DNA of 39,093 nucleotides from RGIG995 sp045635765 (GCA_045635765.1 JAZTWH010000076.1:1-39093); one strand, 5' to 3'; shown: positions 1 to 9,150, counted from the first letter of the stretch. The notes: generated by a model from the letters alone, not told the origin. A program made the numbers and translations.

Positions 1-1696
1 GGTTCCGAAGGCCCAAAAAGTCCATTTTCAGAAGACCCAATTCCTCGTTAATGACCATATCGTATTGCGTAACAGGCATTCCGTCCTGCACGGCAAGGGG
101 CACATGGGCGGCAACGGAGGGATAGGTAATAACCACACCGCAGGCATGGACCGAGGTATGGCGAGGTGCATTCTCCACGCTTGCGGAAAGGTCGATCAAT
201 TCGTGAATCCGGGGGTCGTTGCGGTACATTTCCCGCAGTTCGGGGACCAATTCCACGGATTCCATAATCTTCATGTTATCCTGCAACAGTTTTGCAATAG
301 AGTTGGCTTCTTGTGGGGTAAATTCCAAGACACGGGCGACGTCCTTGACGGCCATTTTTGCCTTCATCGTACCGAAGGTGACGATTTGGGCTACGCACTC
401 GGGGCCATATTTTTCAATACAATAGTCAATGACCTCTTGACGCCGGTCGACGCAAAAGTCAACGTCAAAGTCGGGCATCGAGACCCGCTCAGGGTTCAGA
501 AAACGCTCAAAGAGAAGATTGTACTTAATCGGCTCGATGTTGGTAATCTCAATACAGTAAGCCACGATGCTTCCCGCACCGGAGCCTCTCCCCGGGCCCA
601 CGGGAATCCCGGAACGTTTGGCATAGCGGACATAGTCGCTGACGATCAAAAAGTAGTCCACAAATCCCATTTTGTGAACAACGCTCAGCTCGTATTCCAG
701 CCGTTCGATCAACTCGGGAGTACGTTGGGGATACTTTTTATCAAAGCCTTGGTAGGCTAATTCCCGCAGATACTCGTAGTGGTCCTTGTCGTCGGGGGTA
801 CGGTAGTCGGGCAAGTGATATTCCCGGTGATCGGGGTCGTCCAGGTTTTTGAAGGACACGTTGCACATCTCTGCAATTTTCATCGTATTGTCACAGGCTT
901 CGGGGATATATTCAAAGAGGGAACGCATTTCTTCTTCGGACTTGACGTAGAACTCATCGGTTTCAAAGCCCATTCCACATTCTTCATTGATGGTTTTTTT
1001 AATCTGAACGTAGAGCAACACCTTTTGAGCCTTGGCGTCGCTTTTCCGCATATAGTGAGCGTCGTTGGTGGCGACGAGAGGAATTCCCGTTTCCTCATGG
1101 ATTCTCAGAAGGCCGTCAATAACGGGTTTTTGCTCGGGAAGGCCGTGATCCTGAATCTCCAGGTAATAATGATCCTTTCCGAACACGCCTTCATACCAAA
1201 GGGCAAGCTTTTTTGCCTCCTCATACTGTCCGTTCAGGATCAGCTGGGGAATTTCTCCCCCCAAGCAGGCGGAAAGACAAATCAATCCTTCGTGATATTC
1301 CTCCAAAAGCTCGTGGTCAACCCGGGGTTTGTAATAAAACCCCTCGGTATTGCTTTTGGAAACGATTTGAATCAAATTCTGGTAGCCCACGTTGTTTTCG
1401 CAGAGGAGCACCAAATGGGCGTAGCCGGAGTCAAACTCCCGTTCTTTTTGAAAACGGCTCCGGTTGGCGACGTAGACCTCGCACCCGATAATGGGTTTAA
1501 TCCCGTGGTTCTTTGCAGATTTATAAAACTTGATGGCACTGTACATATTGCCGTGATCGGTAATGGCAATGGCGTTCTGCCCCAATTCGTGGAGCAGATC
1601 CATCATTTTATCGTTGTGCTTTTTATCCTCTCCGACGATGCACATTCCGTCAAGGAGACTGTACTGACTATGTACGTGCAAATGAACGAATCCCAT
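1..1696 (-). CDS. dnaE: DNA polymerase III subunit alpha DnaE (3' truncated by window edge)
   Basis: Replicative DNA polymerase alpha subunit. About 565 codons are present. The N-terminus carries the PHP-domain motif HLHVHSQYSLLDG (residues 5-17), and the palm-domain motif PDFDVDF lies near residues 408-414, with D411 and D413 as the presumed catalytic aspartates. The visible part stops just after GLLKMDFLGLRN, so the fingers, helix-hairpin-helix and OB regions lie beyond the left edge. The ATG at 1696 follows a GGAGGTGCC-like ribosome site, and only one base separates it from the whiA stop, so it is the last visible gene of the flavoprotein-to-dnaE operon. The N-terminal PHP motif and numbering close to E. 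coli DnaE indicate the DnaE type rather than PolC. The family assignment is very secure. Confidence 0.97.
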   Translation of the reverse strand, partial: MGFVHLHVHSQYSLLDGMCIVGEDKKHNDKMMDLLHELGQNAIAITDHGNMYSAIKFYKSAKNHGIKPIIGCEVYVANRSRFQKEREFDSGYAHLVLLCENNVGYQNLIQIVSKSNTEGFYYKPRVDHELLEEYHEGLICLSACLGGEIPQLILNGQYEEAKKLALWYEGVFGKDHYYLEIQDHGLPEQKPVIDGLLRIHEETGIPLVATNDAHYMRKSDAKAQKVLLYVQIKKTINEECGMGFETDEFYVKSEEEMRSLFEYIPEACDNTMKIAEMCNVSFKNLDDPDHREYHLPDYRTPDDKDHYEYLRELAYQGFDKKYPQRTPELIERLEYELSVVHKMGFVDYFLIVSDYVRYAKRSGIPVGPGRGSGAGSIVAYCIEITNIEPIKYNLLFERFLNPERVSMPDFDVDFCVDRRQEVIDYCIEKYGPECVAQIVTFGTMKAKMAVKDVARVLEFTPQEANSIAKLLQDNMKIMESVELVPELREMYRNDPRIHELIDLSASVENAPRHTSVHACGVVITYPSVAAHVPLAVQDGMPVTQYDMVINEELGLLKMDFLGLRN

Positions 1697-1697
1697 T

Positions 1698-2597
1698 TCA
1701 GGCACCTCCCTTTCGTTCTGCCAAGGCACAGATTTTTTTCAGACGGTGTGCGGCACCGGCCTTTGAAATAGGCGGGTCGCACCGTTGTCCCAAGGAAGAT
1801 AACGTATCTTCGGGGTATTTCAGACGCAAATTTGCAATTTCGGACAGAGATTCGGGAAGAGGAATCTTTTGGGAGAACAGAAATTCGATGGCCCGGCAAT
1901 GATCGCTGGCCGCGTCGACCGACCGCTGAATATTGGCGTTATCGCAATTAAAGCGACGGTTTGCCGTACTGCGGAAGGAGTGTTCGATCTCCCGGTTGGC
2001 AAGGTCGTATGCGGCATCCTTGGCTCCAATCAAAAGAACAAAATCCTTAATGGCATCCCAAGATTTAAAATAGATCAACTTCTTCCCGTTACGAACGGTG
2101 GAGCCGGGCAACAGGTCGAAGGCGTCCTTGCAAAAATCAAAAAATTCGCCGCCCAAAATATGGTGGGTGGTTTTAAATTCGATACTGCAACTCTTTTCGG
2201 GGGAAACCATTACACCGTTGGACATAAAAACGCCCCGAAGAAAAGCCTTTCGGCAGCAGTCCTTCTCTAAAAGAGAAGGATCCATGTGAAGGGGCGAGGA
2301 AAAAGAAACCCCTCCAAGATATTCCCGCAATGCCCGTAAGTCCCTGGGGTGGGCAATGCGGCAAAGATATTTCTTCACCGTTTTCCCTTGGCAGGCCAAC
2401 TCAAATTTTTTGACACCGGCCTCCATTAAAAAGCTCAGGTAACGGGCCCGAAATTCCGGGTAAGCCGTAAGCAATCGGATCTCGGAATCGGAAACGGTAT
2501 TGGAGAACAGGAGAAACCCGTACAATTCTGCTTTGCGGCAACAGAAATCGTCGGAAATGGAAAGTAATTGCTGTTTTACGTCAAAGGAATAGGACAT
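1698..2597 (-). CDS. whiA: DNA-binding protein WhiA
   Basis: WhiA-family DNA-binding protein, 299 aa, a usual family length. It has the expected start (MSYSFDVKQQLLSI), an N-terminal LAGLIDADG-homing-endonuclease-like fold without nuclease function in this family, and a C-terminal helix-turn-helix region (SLSEIANLRLKYPEDTLSSL, about residues 248-267). In Actinobacteria WhiA controls sporulation septation; in Firmicutes it influences division and chromosome segregation. The ATG follows a GGAGAGGAGGAAGC ribosome site. It sits between murB (26 bp upstream) and dnaE (1 bp downstream). In many Firmicutes rapZ and yvcK separate murB from whiA, and an HPr-like gene may follow whiA; none is present here. 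Confidence 0.95.
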   Translation of the reverse strand: MSYSFDVKQQLLSISDDFCCRKAELYGFLLFSNTVSDSEIRLLTAYPEFRARYLSFLMEAGVKKFELACQGKTVKKYLCRIAHPRDLRALREYLGGVSFSSPLHMDPSLLEKDCCRKAFLRGVFMSNGVMVSPEKSCSIEFKTTHHILGGEFFDFCKDAFDLLPGSTVRNGKKLIYFKSWDAIKDFVLLIGAKDAAYDLANREIEHSFRSTANRRFNCDNANIQRSVDAASDHCRAIEFLFSQKIPLPESLSEIANLRLKYPEDTLSSLGQRCDPPISKAGAAHRLKKICALAERKGGA

Positions 2598-2623
2598 GCT
2601 TCCTCCTCTCTCCTTTCATCATA

Positions 2624-3514
2624 TTACGGCTCCAAAAAGCGGATTTCGGGCTCCAAAGAAACTCCGGTCTGAGCAAAGACCTTTTCTGTAACACGGTCAA
2701 TTAAGGTCCTTACGTCCTTTGCGGTAGCACCGCCTTTGTTTACGATAAAGCCGGCGTGCTTTTCGCTGATGCTAGCACCGCCCACGGAATAGCCCTTCAA
2801 ACCGCAGTCTTCAATGAGTTTTCCTGCGAAGTGACCGGGCGGGCGTTTGAATGCACTTCCGGCACTGGGATATTCCAACGGTTGTTTTTCCCGGCGACGG
2901 CGATCCAGCTCGGCCGTCTGGGACTGAATTTGAACCGGATCCCCCGGTTGACAAGACAGGACTGCAGAGCAAATAATTCCGGGATGGTCCGTGAAATAAG
3001 AATGGCGGTACGACAAGTCCAACTCCTCCCGGGGGGAACAATGGACGCCGCCCTCCGGGTCAACCCATTCCACCGATTCAATAAAATCTGCAAGCTCCGA
3101 ACCGTAGGCTCCGGCGTTCATAAACACGCCGCCCCCGATGCTCCCCGGGATTCCGTGAAGGAATTCCAGCCCCGAAAGGCCGTTCTTGCGGGCGAAACCG
3201 GAAAGGAACGCCATGCTACAGCCGGCCCCGGCAAAAATACGATTCTGCTCCGAACGGAGAAAATTCATCTCCCGAGTCAAAAGGAGGATTCCCCGATACC
3301 CCTCATCGGCAGCCAAAATATCCGAGCCCCGACCGAGGACGAAGAACCGAAGATGGTTTCGGTTCATAAACTGTATCAACTCAACGATATGCTGGGTGCT
3401 TTCCGGGAACACTGCCACGTCGGCAGGACCCCCGATTCGGAAGGTCGTATACTCGGAAAGGGGGACGTTCTTTAAAAGACGAATCCCCTTTTGGGCACAA
3501 AAATCGGAAATCAT
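2624..3514 (-). CDS. murB: UDP-N-acetylenolpyruvoylglucosamine reductase MurB
   Basis: Cytoplasmic FAD enzyme that reduces UDP-GlcNAc-enolpyruvate to UDP-MurNAc in peptidoglycan precursor synthesis. At 296 aa it has the short, Gram-positive-type length. The FAD-binding segment shows TTFRIGGPADVAVFP and a GIPGSIGGGVFMNAGAYG stretch. The catalytic serine motif is SAGSAFKRP, followed by the GLKGYSVGGA and KHAGFIVN segments, and the C-terminal LEPEIRFL carries the proton-relay glutamate. Its start overlaps the hprK stop by 4 bp (ATGA), so translational coupling with hprK is likely. Confidence 0.97.
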   Translation of the reverse strand: MISDFCAQKGIRLLKNVPLSEYTTFRIGGPADVAVFPESTQHIVELIQFMNRNHLRFFVLGRGSDILAADEGYRGILLLTREMNFLRSEQNRIFAGAGCSMAFLSGFARKNGLSGLEFLHGIPGSIGGGVFMNAGAYGSELADFIESVEWVDPEGGVHCSPREELDLSYRHSYFTDHPGIICSAVLSCQPGDPVQIQSQTAELDRRRREKQPLEYPSAGSAFKRPPGHFAGKLIEDCGLKGYSVGGASISEKHAGFIVNKGGATAKDVRTLIDRVTEKVFAQTGVSLEPEIRFLEP

Positions 3515-4467
3515 GCTTCATCCTCCGTGGAGGATTCGTTCATATGCTTCAACAGACGGCGGTTGAACTCTTCCGCGGCATTATATCCGCTACGCTTTTG
3601 ACGGTTATTGGCGGCCGCAACCTCAATAATAATGGCAAGATTTCGGCCGGGACAAACGGGAATGGTAACGGAAGGCAGCTTGTGTCCCAAAATCTCATAC
3701 TCCTGGTTTTCCAGTCCGAGGCGGTCGTAGTGCTTTGTTTCGTCCCAATTCTCCAACTGAACGACGAAGTCGATGCGGGAGGTGTCCATAACCGCCCCCA
3801 TTCCGAAGATATGGCGGACGTCGACCAGCCCAATACCCCGAAGCTCAATTAAATAACGGATGAGAGAGGGGGCAGAGCCTACGATAGTAAGGTCGGAGAC
3901 GGCACGCAGTTCCACGGCATCATCCGCAATTAAGCGGTGACCGCGTTTGAGAAGCTCCATAGCCGTTTCGCTTTTCCCGACGCCGCTTTCCCCGAGAATG
4001 AGAATTCCTTCCCCGTAAACACTGACCAGAACGCCGTGACGGGTAATGCAGGGGGCCAGTTGAACGTTTAAGTAATTGACCAGGGACGACATGAACCGAG
4101 AGGTAGGCCGGTTCGATGTGAGAACGGGAATGTCATAGCGTTTGGCACTTTCCAAAAGCTCCTCAGGGACCGGGATACTCCGGGTAATCACCACAGCAGG
4201 AATCTGGCGGGAAAAGAGCCCGTCAAAGATCTCCGTACGCTCCCGAGAGGGTTTTTCCATAAGGAAGCTCATTTCCACATTCCCGAGAATTTGGATGCGA
4301 CTGGCATCAAAGTGATCAAAAAAGCCCGACAAGGGCAAGCCCGGACGATTCACATCGGTGGTGGACACGACGCGTTTTGCCCCTTTTTCCCCCGAAGATT
4401 CGGGCATATGAATGATTTGAAGATGCTCCGATGCAATGATCTTATCGAGGGTAACAGATTTTTCCAT
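3511..4467 (-). CDS. hprK: HPr kinase/phosphorylase HprK
   Basis: Bifunctional kinase/phosphorylase acting on Ser46 of HPr, the sensor for carbon catabolite repression in Firmicutes. It is 318 aa from the ATG at 4467. That start was chosen because a GGAGGCGG ribosome site lies 5-8 bases upstream and the protein then begins MEKSVTLDKI, as in the family; the frame remains open 22 codons further upstream without a better site. The P-loop is GESGVGKS (residues 159-166). HGVLV (144-148) and the HprK signature around RGIGLVDVRHIFG follow the family pattern. It lies in an operon downstream of ispH/rpsA and couples to murB. Confidence 0.95.
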   Translation of the reverse strand: MEKSVTLDKIIASEHLQIIHMPESSGEKGAKRVVSTTDVNRPGLPLSGFFDHFDASRIQILGNVEMSFLMEKPSRERTEIFDGLFSRQIPAVVITRSIPVPEELLESAKRYDIPVLTSNRPTSRFMSSLVNYLNVQLAPCITRHGVLVSVYGEGILILGESGVGKSETAMELLKRGHRLIADDAVELRAVSDLTIVGSAPSLIRYLIELRGIGLVDVRHIFGMGAVMDTSRIDFVVQLENWDETKHYDRLGLENQEYEILGHKLPSVTIPVCPGRNLAIIIEVAAANNRQKRSGYNAAEEFNRRLLKHMNESSTEDEA

Positions 4468-4491
4468 AACACCGCCTCCAATTAAAATGAC

Positions 4492-4525
4492 AGGTGTGCC
4501 GCAGACAACAATCCGCCGCACACCT
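4492..4525 (-). other. 8-bp intercistronic stem-loop between ispH/rpsA and hprK
   Basis: Perfect inverted repeat AGGTGTGC / GCACACCT with an 18-nt loop in the roughly 95-bp gap between the fused ispH/rpsA gene and hprK. On the minus strand it is followed by GTCATTTTAATT, a poor uridine tract, and then directly by the hprK ribosome site. It could be a weak attenuator or an mRNA-stability element; a true terminator seems unlikely. Confidence 0.3.
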
Positions 4526-4561
4526 ACTGACATATTACGATTTTATGCCGGACGGGATGAG

Positions 4562-6574
4562 TTATTCCTCAACGGAACCGTCTTCAGCGGGGGCTTCGGC
4601 TTCCGATTCTTCTGCAGAAGCTTCGGATTCTTCCGGAAGAGCTGCCTTAATGGAAAGGCTGATCTTCTTGGTATCGTAGTTGATCTCAATGATCTTAGCG
4701 TCGACCTGATCGCCGGCCTTCAGAACGTCGCCGACCTTTTCAACACGCTGATTGGCAATCTGAGAAATGTGAACCAGGCCGTCAATGCCGGGAATCACGG
4801 AAACGAAAGCACCGTAGGGCATCAGTTTGAGGACGGTAACAGGAATTACGTCGCCCACTTCATACTTTTGAGGAAGAATGGTCCAGGGATCCTCGTTGGC
4901 CTTTTTGAAGGTCAACGAAATCTTACGGGTTTCGGGATCGAAGGCTTTCACTTCAACCTCAATGGAGTCCCCTTCCTTGACGACTTCCGAGGGATGCTTG
5001 ATCTTGGTCCAGGAAAGATCCGTTACGTGAACCAGTCCGTCTACGCCGCCGATTTCAACGAAAGCACCGAAGGAAGCCAGGGATTTCACGATGCCGTTAT
5101 ATTTCTTACCGACTTCGATGGATTCCCAAACCTTTGCTTGGGCTTCGTCCTTTTCTTCCTTCAGGACAGACTTGATGGAGCCGATAATTCTCTTCCGACG
5201 GCCGACATTTTCCAATTCAATGATGCGGAGCCGTACTTCCTGATTCTTCATGGATTCCAGGTCCGTATCCTTTCTCAAGGAAGCGAGGGACGCGGGAACA
5301 AAGACGCGAACAGAATTCACAAAGACCACCAGTCCGCCCTTCACGACCTCAGAGACGGTTCCGGTAAGGATCTCGTTATTTTCCTTTGCGGCTTCGAGCT
5401 TTTCAAAGCCTTTAATCGAATCAAGCTTCTTCTTAGAGAGAAGGGCGGTGCCTTCAATCTCGCTGACTTTGATTACGAACGCTTCGACCTCATCGCCCAC
5501 CTTCAGTGCAGAAAGTTCTTCTTCACTGAATTCGGCTGCGGGAATCACGCCGGTATGCTTGCCGCCCAGTTCGACCTGGACTTCATTGGTACCTACTACA
5601 CAAACCGTGCCGCTGATTCTCTGCCCTACACGGGTTACGTGCAGAGAGGCTTCAAGGGCCGCTGCAAAATCGATGTCCTCCTCAGTAAAATTGACGTTGT
5701 TGTTTTCATTCATCATGGTGTTTATGACCTCCTCGATTGTACTGCCGGGTGTCGAAGCTCCGGTAGTCAATCCGATTTTTTTATACCGACTTAAATAGTG
5801 TGGTAACTCAGTTACGTCCTCTATGTAATACGCAAAACAGTGTTTTTTTGCAATTTCATAGAGTTTCTTGGTGTTGGAACTGTGCTTGTCACCGATAACA
5901 ACGATACATTCACAGTTCTTTGCCATCTCTTCGACCTCTTTTTGACGGTCGGAGGTGGAGTGGCAAATGGTGTCACGAATGGTGACCCGGCTGACGGGAA
6001 CGTTGTCGCTGTCAACCAAATTTCCGTCCGAGATACGGAAGGATTCCACGTAGGCCTTCATTTTTAGCCACAATTCCATATTGAACGTGGTTTGGGCGAC
6101 CATGGTATAGGAAAACTGCGGTTGTTCCCGGAGAACGCAACGCAATTCCTCAAGGGTGGTAACGGCCCGGTATTCGCCCTTTGCATCCCCCAAAATACCC
6201 ATGACCTCAGGGTGGCGGATGTCGCCGACCATCAGCAGGCGGTCTGCGGATTTTGCAATGTTGTGGATCTTCTGCACATAAGGGCAGGTCAGGTCTACGT
6301 ATTCCACGCCCCGATCCTTCAAGGCCTGAAGAACCGAGCCGGAAACGCCGTGGGTCCGGATAAAAACCAGGGAGCCTGGTTCGGGAAGAGTAATATCATC
6401 AACGACCGCAACGCCTCTCCGGGCGAGCTGATCCGAGATACGCTTATTGTGAATAATGGGACCGTAGGTATAGCATTTACGGTTCGGCTGTTCGTCTATG
6501 GTTTTGAACAGCTCGGTAATGGCACGGTTGACCCCGAAGCAATAGCCGAGGTACTTTGAAACGATCAGTTCCAT
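4562..6574 (-). CDS. ispH: Fused IspH (HMBPP reductase) and ribosomal protein S1-like protein
   Basis: A 670-aa two-part protein. Residues 1-285 are IspH, the [4Fe-4S] enzyme making IPP and DMAPP in the last MEP-pathway step. The three cluster cysteines are C12 (YCFGV), C97 (DLTCPYV) and C204 (DTICHST), and the active-site HPEVMG motif with E123 and the QTTFN motif are present. Residues about 317-385, 402-470, 488-560 and 572-645 are four S1 RNA-binding domains; the last two are most typical (FGAFVEIGGVDGLVH, YGAFVSVIPGIDGLVH). An acidic Glu/Ala-rich tail follows. The frame is continuous without a stop. IspH-RpsA fusions are known in many Clostridia. Gene order cmk-plsC-ispH/rpsA is conserved there. 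Confidence 0.96.
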   Translation of the reverse strand: MELIVSKYLGYCFGVNRAITELFKTIDEQPNRKCYTYGPIIHNKRISDQLARRGVAVVDDITLPEPGSLVFIRTHGVSGSVLQALKDRGVEYVDLTCPYVQKIHNIAKSADRLLMVGDIRHPEVMGILGDAKGEYRAVTTLEELRCVLREQPQFSYTMVAQTTFNMELWLKMKAYVESFRISDGNLVDSDNVPVSRVTIRDTICHSTSDRQKEVEEMAKNCECIVVIGDKHSSNTKKLYEIAKKHCFAYYIEDVTELPHYLSRYKKIGLTTGASTPGSTIEEVINTMMNENNNVNFTEEDIDFAAALEASLHVTRVGQRISGTVCVVGTNEVQVELGGKHTGVIPAAEFSEEELSALKVGDEVEAFVIKVSEIEGTALLSKKKLDSIKGFEKLEAAKENNEILTGTVSEVVKGGLVVFVNSVRVFVPASLASLRKDTDLESMKNQEVRLRIIELENVGRRKRIIGSIKSVLKEEKDEAQAKVWESIEVGKKYNGIVKSLASFGAFVEIGGVDGLVHVTDLSWTKIKHPSEVVKEGDSIEVEVKAFDPETRKISLTFKKANEDPWTILPQKYEVGDVIPVTVLKLMPYGAFVSVIPGIDGLVHISQIANQRVEKVGDVLKAGDQVDAKIIEINYDTKKISLSIKAALPEESEASAEESEAEAPAEDGSVEE

Positions 6575-6582
6575 AGAATTCC

Positions 6583-7161
6583 TTAAAGAGAATAAACCTT
6601 TTCGATGAGACGCTCGCTGGCGGCTTTATATTCCTCCGGGGTGCCCTTTTCAATTCCAAGCTCTGAAGCAGGGATGGGGCTTCCGATGGTCAACTCAATA
6701 TGGTTGAGAAAATGGAACCGACGGCGATATTCCAGGTGAATGGGAAGGACGGGGGACTTGGTCTTCCAGGCGAACATGGCAATGCCGCCCTTGGGATCGG
6801 AAATCTTATCGCCCTTGATCCGGGTTCCTTCGGGGAAAATACCCAAGACCTCGCCGTTTTTCAGGATTCTCAAAGCGGTTTTGGTTGCCGTCAGATCCAC
6901 ACGGGTGCGATCCACGGGAAACGCCCCGAATGCCCGGGCAAGGGGGCCGAGGACGGGATTAAACAAGGTGTGCTTCCCCATAAAACGGATTTGCCGCTTC
7001 AAGACTACGGTCATGAGAAATACGTCCAAATTGGAATAATGATTTCCGAAAACGATGACCGACCCTTCGGGGATTTCATGCTCTTTCCCCTTGATAATCA
7101 AATGGTTGAAACAATGAAAATAAAAAGTAAAAATGGCTCTTACAACTTTATACAGCATCAT
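6583..7161 (-). CDS. plsC: 1-acyl-sn-glycerol-3-phosphate acyltransferase (PlsC family)
   Basis: Membrane-associated acyltransferase that acylates lysophosphatidic acid to phosphatidic acid in phospholipid synthesis. At 192 aa it is a short bacterial PlsC. The catalytic HX4D motif is in NHYSNLD (about residues 41-47), the glycerophosphate-binding motif is FPEGTR, and the N-terminus is hydrophobic (VRAIFTFYFHCFNHLII). It overlaps cmk by 4 bp and lies 8 bp before ispH/rpsA, which indicates co-translation. The exact acyl donor (CoA or ACP) cannot be read from the sequence. Confidence 0.93.
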   Translation of the reverse strand: MMLYKVVRAIFTFYFHCFNHLIIKGKEHEIPEGSVIVFGNHYSNLDVFLMTVVLKRQIRFMGKHTLFNPVLGPLARAFGAFPVDRTRVDLTATKTALRILKNGEVLGIFPEGTRIKGDKISDPKGGIAMFAWKTKSPVLPIHLEYRRRFHFLNHIELTIGSPIPASELGIEKGTPEEYKAASERLIEKVYSL

Positions 7162-7826
7162 AGCGAGACTTTGCTCCTTATGATTTCCAAGGCGGCCGCC
7201 ACGGTATCCTCCGCAGTCAGGTCGGAATTATCCAACAGGACGGCGTCGTCTGCCTGCTTAAGAGGCGCTACGGTGCGGGTCGTATCGTTGTGGTCCCGTT
7301 GAAGGATCTCCGAAAGCACCGTATCGAAATCCGCGGAAATTCCTTTTTCCGCAAGTTCTCCGACTCGACGGACAGCACGGACTTCCGGCTTTGCACTAAG
7401 AAAAATCTTTACGTCGGCATGGGGCAGGATGACGGTTCCCACGTCCCGGCCGTCCATGATCACGTCGTTGTGGGCCGCAATATTTCGCTGCAGATCCAAC
7501 AGGAACTTGCGAACCAGGGGAAAGGCAGAAACCTTAGAAGCGGCCATCGCAACAGGCTGGGTGCGGAGAAAGAAAGAAACGTCTTCCCCATTCACGTAAA
7601 CGTGTTGCACCGAATTCTCATACCGAAGATCTACCGACAGCGACGGGAGCAATTCACAGACCTGTTGTTCGGTAAAATCCTCTCCGAGGCGGTTCAAGGA
7701 AGTATATCCGATGGCCCGGTAAAGGGCACCGGTATCCAAATAGAGGATGCCCAGCATTTTAGAAATTGCCTTTGCAAGGCTGCTTTTTCCCGATCCACTG
7801 GGACCGTCTACGGCAATATTGACCAC
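7158..7826 (-). CDS. cmk: Cytidylate kinase
   Basis: Phosphorylates CMP and dCMP with ATP for nucleotide salvage. The P-loop is GPSGSGKS at residues 8-15, followed by the LDTGALYRAI segment typical of bacterial Cmk, and DGRDVGT and RDHNDTTR elements of the nucleotide and lid sites are present. The GTG at 7826 is chosen (222 aa) because AGGAGG ends 8 bases upstream; an in-frame GTG three codons earlier overlaps the ribosome site itself. It is the second gene of the flavoprotein-cmk-plsC-ispH/rpsA series, with a 24-bp gap to the flavoprotein gene. Confidence 0.95.
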   Translation of the reverse strand: MVNIAVDGPSGSGKSSLAKAISKMLGILYLDTGALYRAIGYTSLNRLGEDFTEQQVCELLPSLSVDLRYENSVQHVYVNGEDVSFFLRTQPVAMAASKVSAFPLVRKFLLDLQRNIAAHNDVIMDGRDVGTVILPHADVKIFLSAKPEVRAVRRVGELAEKGISADFDTVLSEILQRDHNDTTRTVAPLKQADDAVLLDNSDLTAEDTVAAALEIIRSKVSL

Positions 7827-7850
7827 GGGGAACACCTCCTGTTGGTAACG

Positions 7851-9071
7851 TTATCGAAGGCCCGCGAGGGCAAGCCCGGCAAGATAGCCGGTGGAAAATG
7901 CGATTTGAAGATTGAATCCGCCCGTATAGGCGTCTACGTCGAGGACCTCACCGCAAAAATAGAGGCCGTTGCAGATCTTCGAGGCCATAGACTTCGGATC
8001 TACCTGTGACACCGAAACCCCTCCGGCGGTGACGATAGCTTCCGCAATAGGGCGGGAATTCCGGGCGGTCAGGGTAAAATCCTTTAAATTGCGGAGAATG
8101 GTTTTCCGTTGCCCCTTTGTAATTGAGTGAACCTTTAACGTTGGTTCCAGTCCGCAGAGGGAAAGGAACGGAAGAATCATTTTTGAGGGAAGCAGATCGT
8201 GAAAGGCATTTGCAATTTGCTTCATGCGGTATTTTTCAAAATCCGACAGAAGCCGTTTGTCTAACTGCTCTTCCGTCAGGGCAGGCTTCAAATCAAGGTG
8301 AAGCTTCATCCCCGGCTGAAGGACGGTGCTGGCGGTCAGAATCATGGGGCCAGTAACCCCGAAATGGGTAAACATCATTTCTCCGAAATCGGAAGATACG
8401 GTCTTTCCTGCGTGTTCCATCCGAAGGGAGGTATTCTTTAAGGACAGACCTTGCAGCGATTGGCAAAGCTCCAGTTCGTCCACCTCCCAAGGAACCAGGG
8501 AGGGGCGGGGAGGGACGATCGAATGTCCGCAGGATTCCGCCAACCGATACCCGTTTCCGTCGGATCCGGTCACGGGATAAGACATCCCACCGCAGGCAAC
8601 ACAGACCTTTTCGCAGGCAATCACCGTTCCGTCTGAGAGACGGACTCCGGAAACCCGGGAATGTTCCGTCAGAATGTCTGTGACATAGCCTTTTTGGAGC
8701 GTGACACCGCAGGCAATACAATAATCTCGCAGTGCAGAAACGACGTCGGAAGCCTTATCGCTGACCGGGAAGACCCGATTTCCCCGTTCGACCTTCATGG
8801 GGACACCGAGGGATTCGAAAAAGGATACCGTGTCCTCCGTAGAGAATGCAGAAAGGGCACTGTAGAGAAAACGGGGATTGCGAACCACGTTTCTCAAAAA
8901 TTCATCCCGGGAGCAGGCGTTGGTTACGTTACATCGACCTTTCCCGGTAATACCGAGTTTTCGTCCGCAACGGTCGTTCCGTTCCACGAGCAGGACCTCT
9001 GCCCCATTCATGGCGGCAACGGCGGCACACATCATCCCGGCGGCTCCGGCACCAATAACAACAATGCTCAC
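7851..9071 (-). CDS. HI0933-family FAD-dependent flavoprotein (NAD(P)/FAD oxidoreductase)
   Basis: A 406-aa flavoprotein of the HI0933/YhiN group. The N-terminal dinucleotide-binding motif is GAGAAGMM (residues 7-14), followed by ERNDRCGRKLGITGKGRCN, the strong family hallmark. The C-terminus has the FCGEVLDVDAYTGGFNLQ motif that closes the FAD site. The substrate is unknown for the family. The gene starts with GTG at 9071 after an AGGTGA ribosome site and is the first gene after a good sigma-A promoter, heading the operon through cmk, plsC, ispH/rpsA, hprK, murB, whiA and dnaE. Placement just before cmk is common in Clostridia. Confidence 0.9.
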   Translation of the reverse strand: MSIVVIGAGAAGMMCAAVAAMNGAEVLLVERNDRCGRKLGITGKGRCNVTNACSRDEFLRNVVRNPRFLYSALSAFSTEDTVSFFESLGVPMKVERGNRVFPVSDKASDVVSALRDYCIACGVTLQKGYVTDILTEHSRVSGVRLSDGTVIACEKVCVACGGMSYPVTGSDGNGYRLAESCGHSIVPPRPSLVPWEVDELELCQSLQGLSLKNTSLRMEHAGKTVSSDFGEMMFTHFGVTGPMILTASTVLQPGMKLHLDLKPALTEEQLDKRLLSDFEKYRMKQIANAFHDLLPSKMILPFLSLCGLEPTLKVHSITKGQRKTILRNLKDFTLTARNSRPIAEAIVTAGGVSVSQVDPKSMASKICNGLYFCGEVLDVDAYTGGFNLQIAFSTGYLAGLALAGLR

Positions 9072-9093
9072 GGCAAAATCACCTATACTATAT

Positions 9094-9122
9094 ATTTTAA
9101 CATATAATTATCAAAATAGCAA
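9094..9122 (-). promoter_or_regulatory. Sigma-A promoter of the flavoprotein-cmk...dnaE operon
   Basis: Minus-strand TTGCTA (9117-9122), 17-bp spacer, TAAAAT (9094-9099), in an AT-rich 130-bp gap. It points into the GTG start at 9071 and lies just past the valS terminator, so it plausibly drives the whole left-hand operon. Confidence 0.65.
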
Positions 9123-9150
9123 GTGCTTCCATAAATATTTCCACTTTTGA

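Noticed and set aside
4436..5794. Plus-strand open frame of 452 codons opposite ispH/rpsA
   Set aside because: Antisense shadow; the minus-strand frame has complete IspH and S1 motifs.
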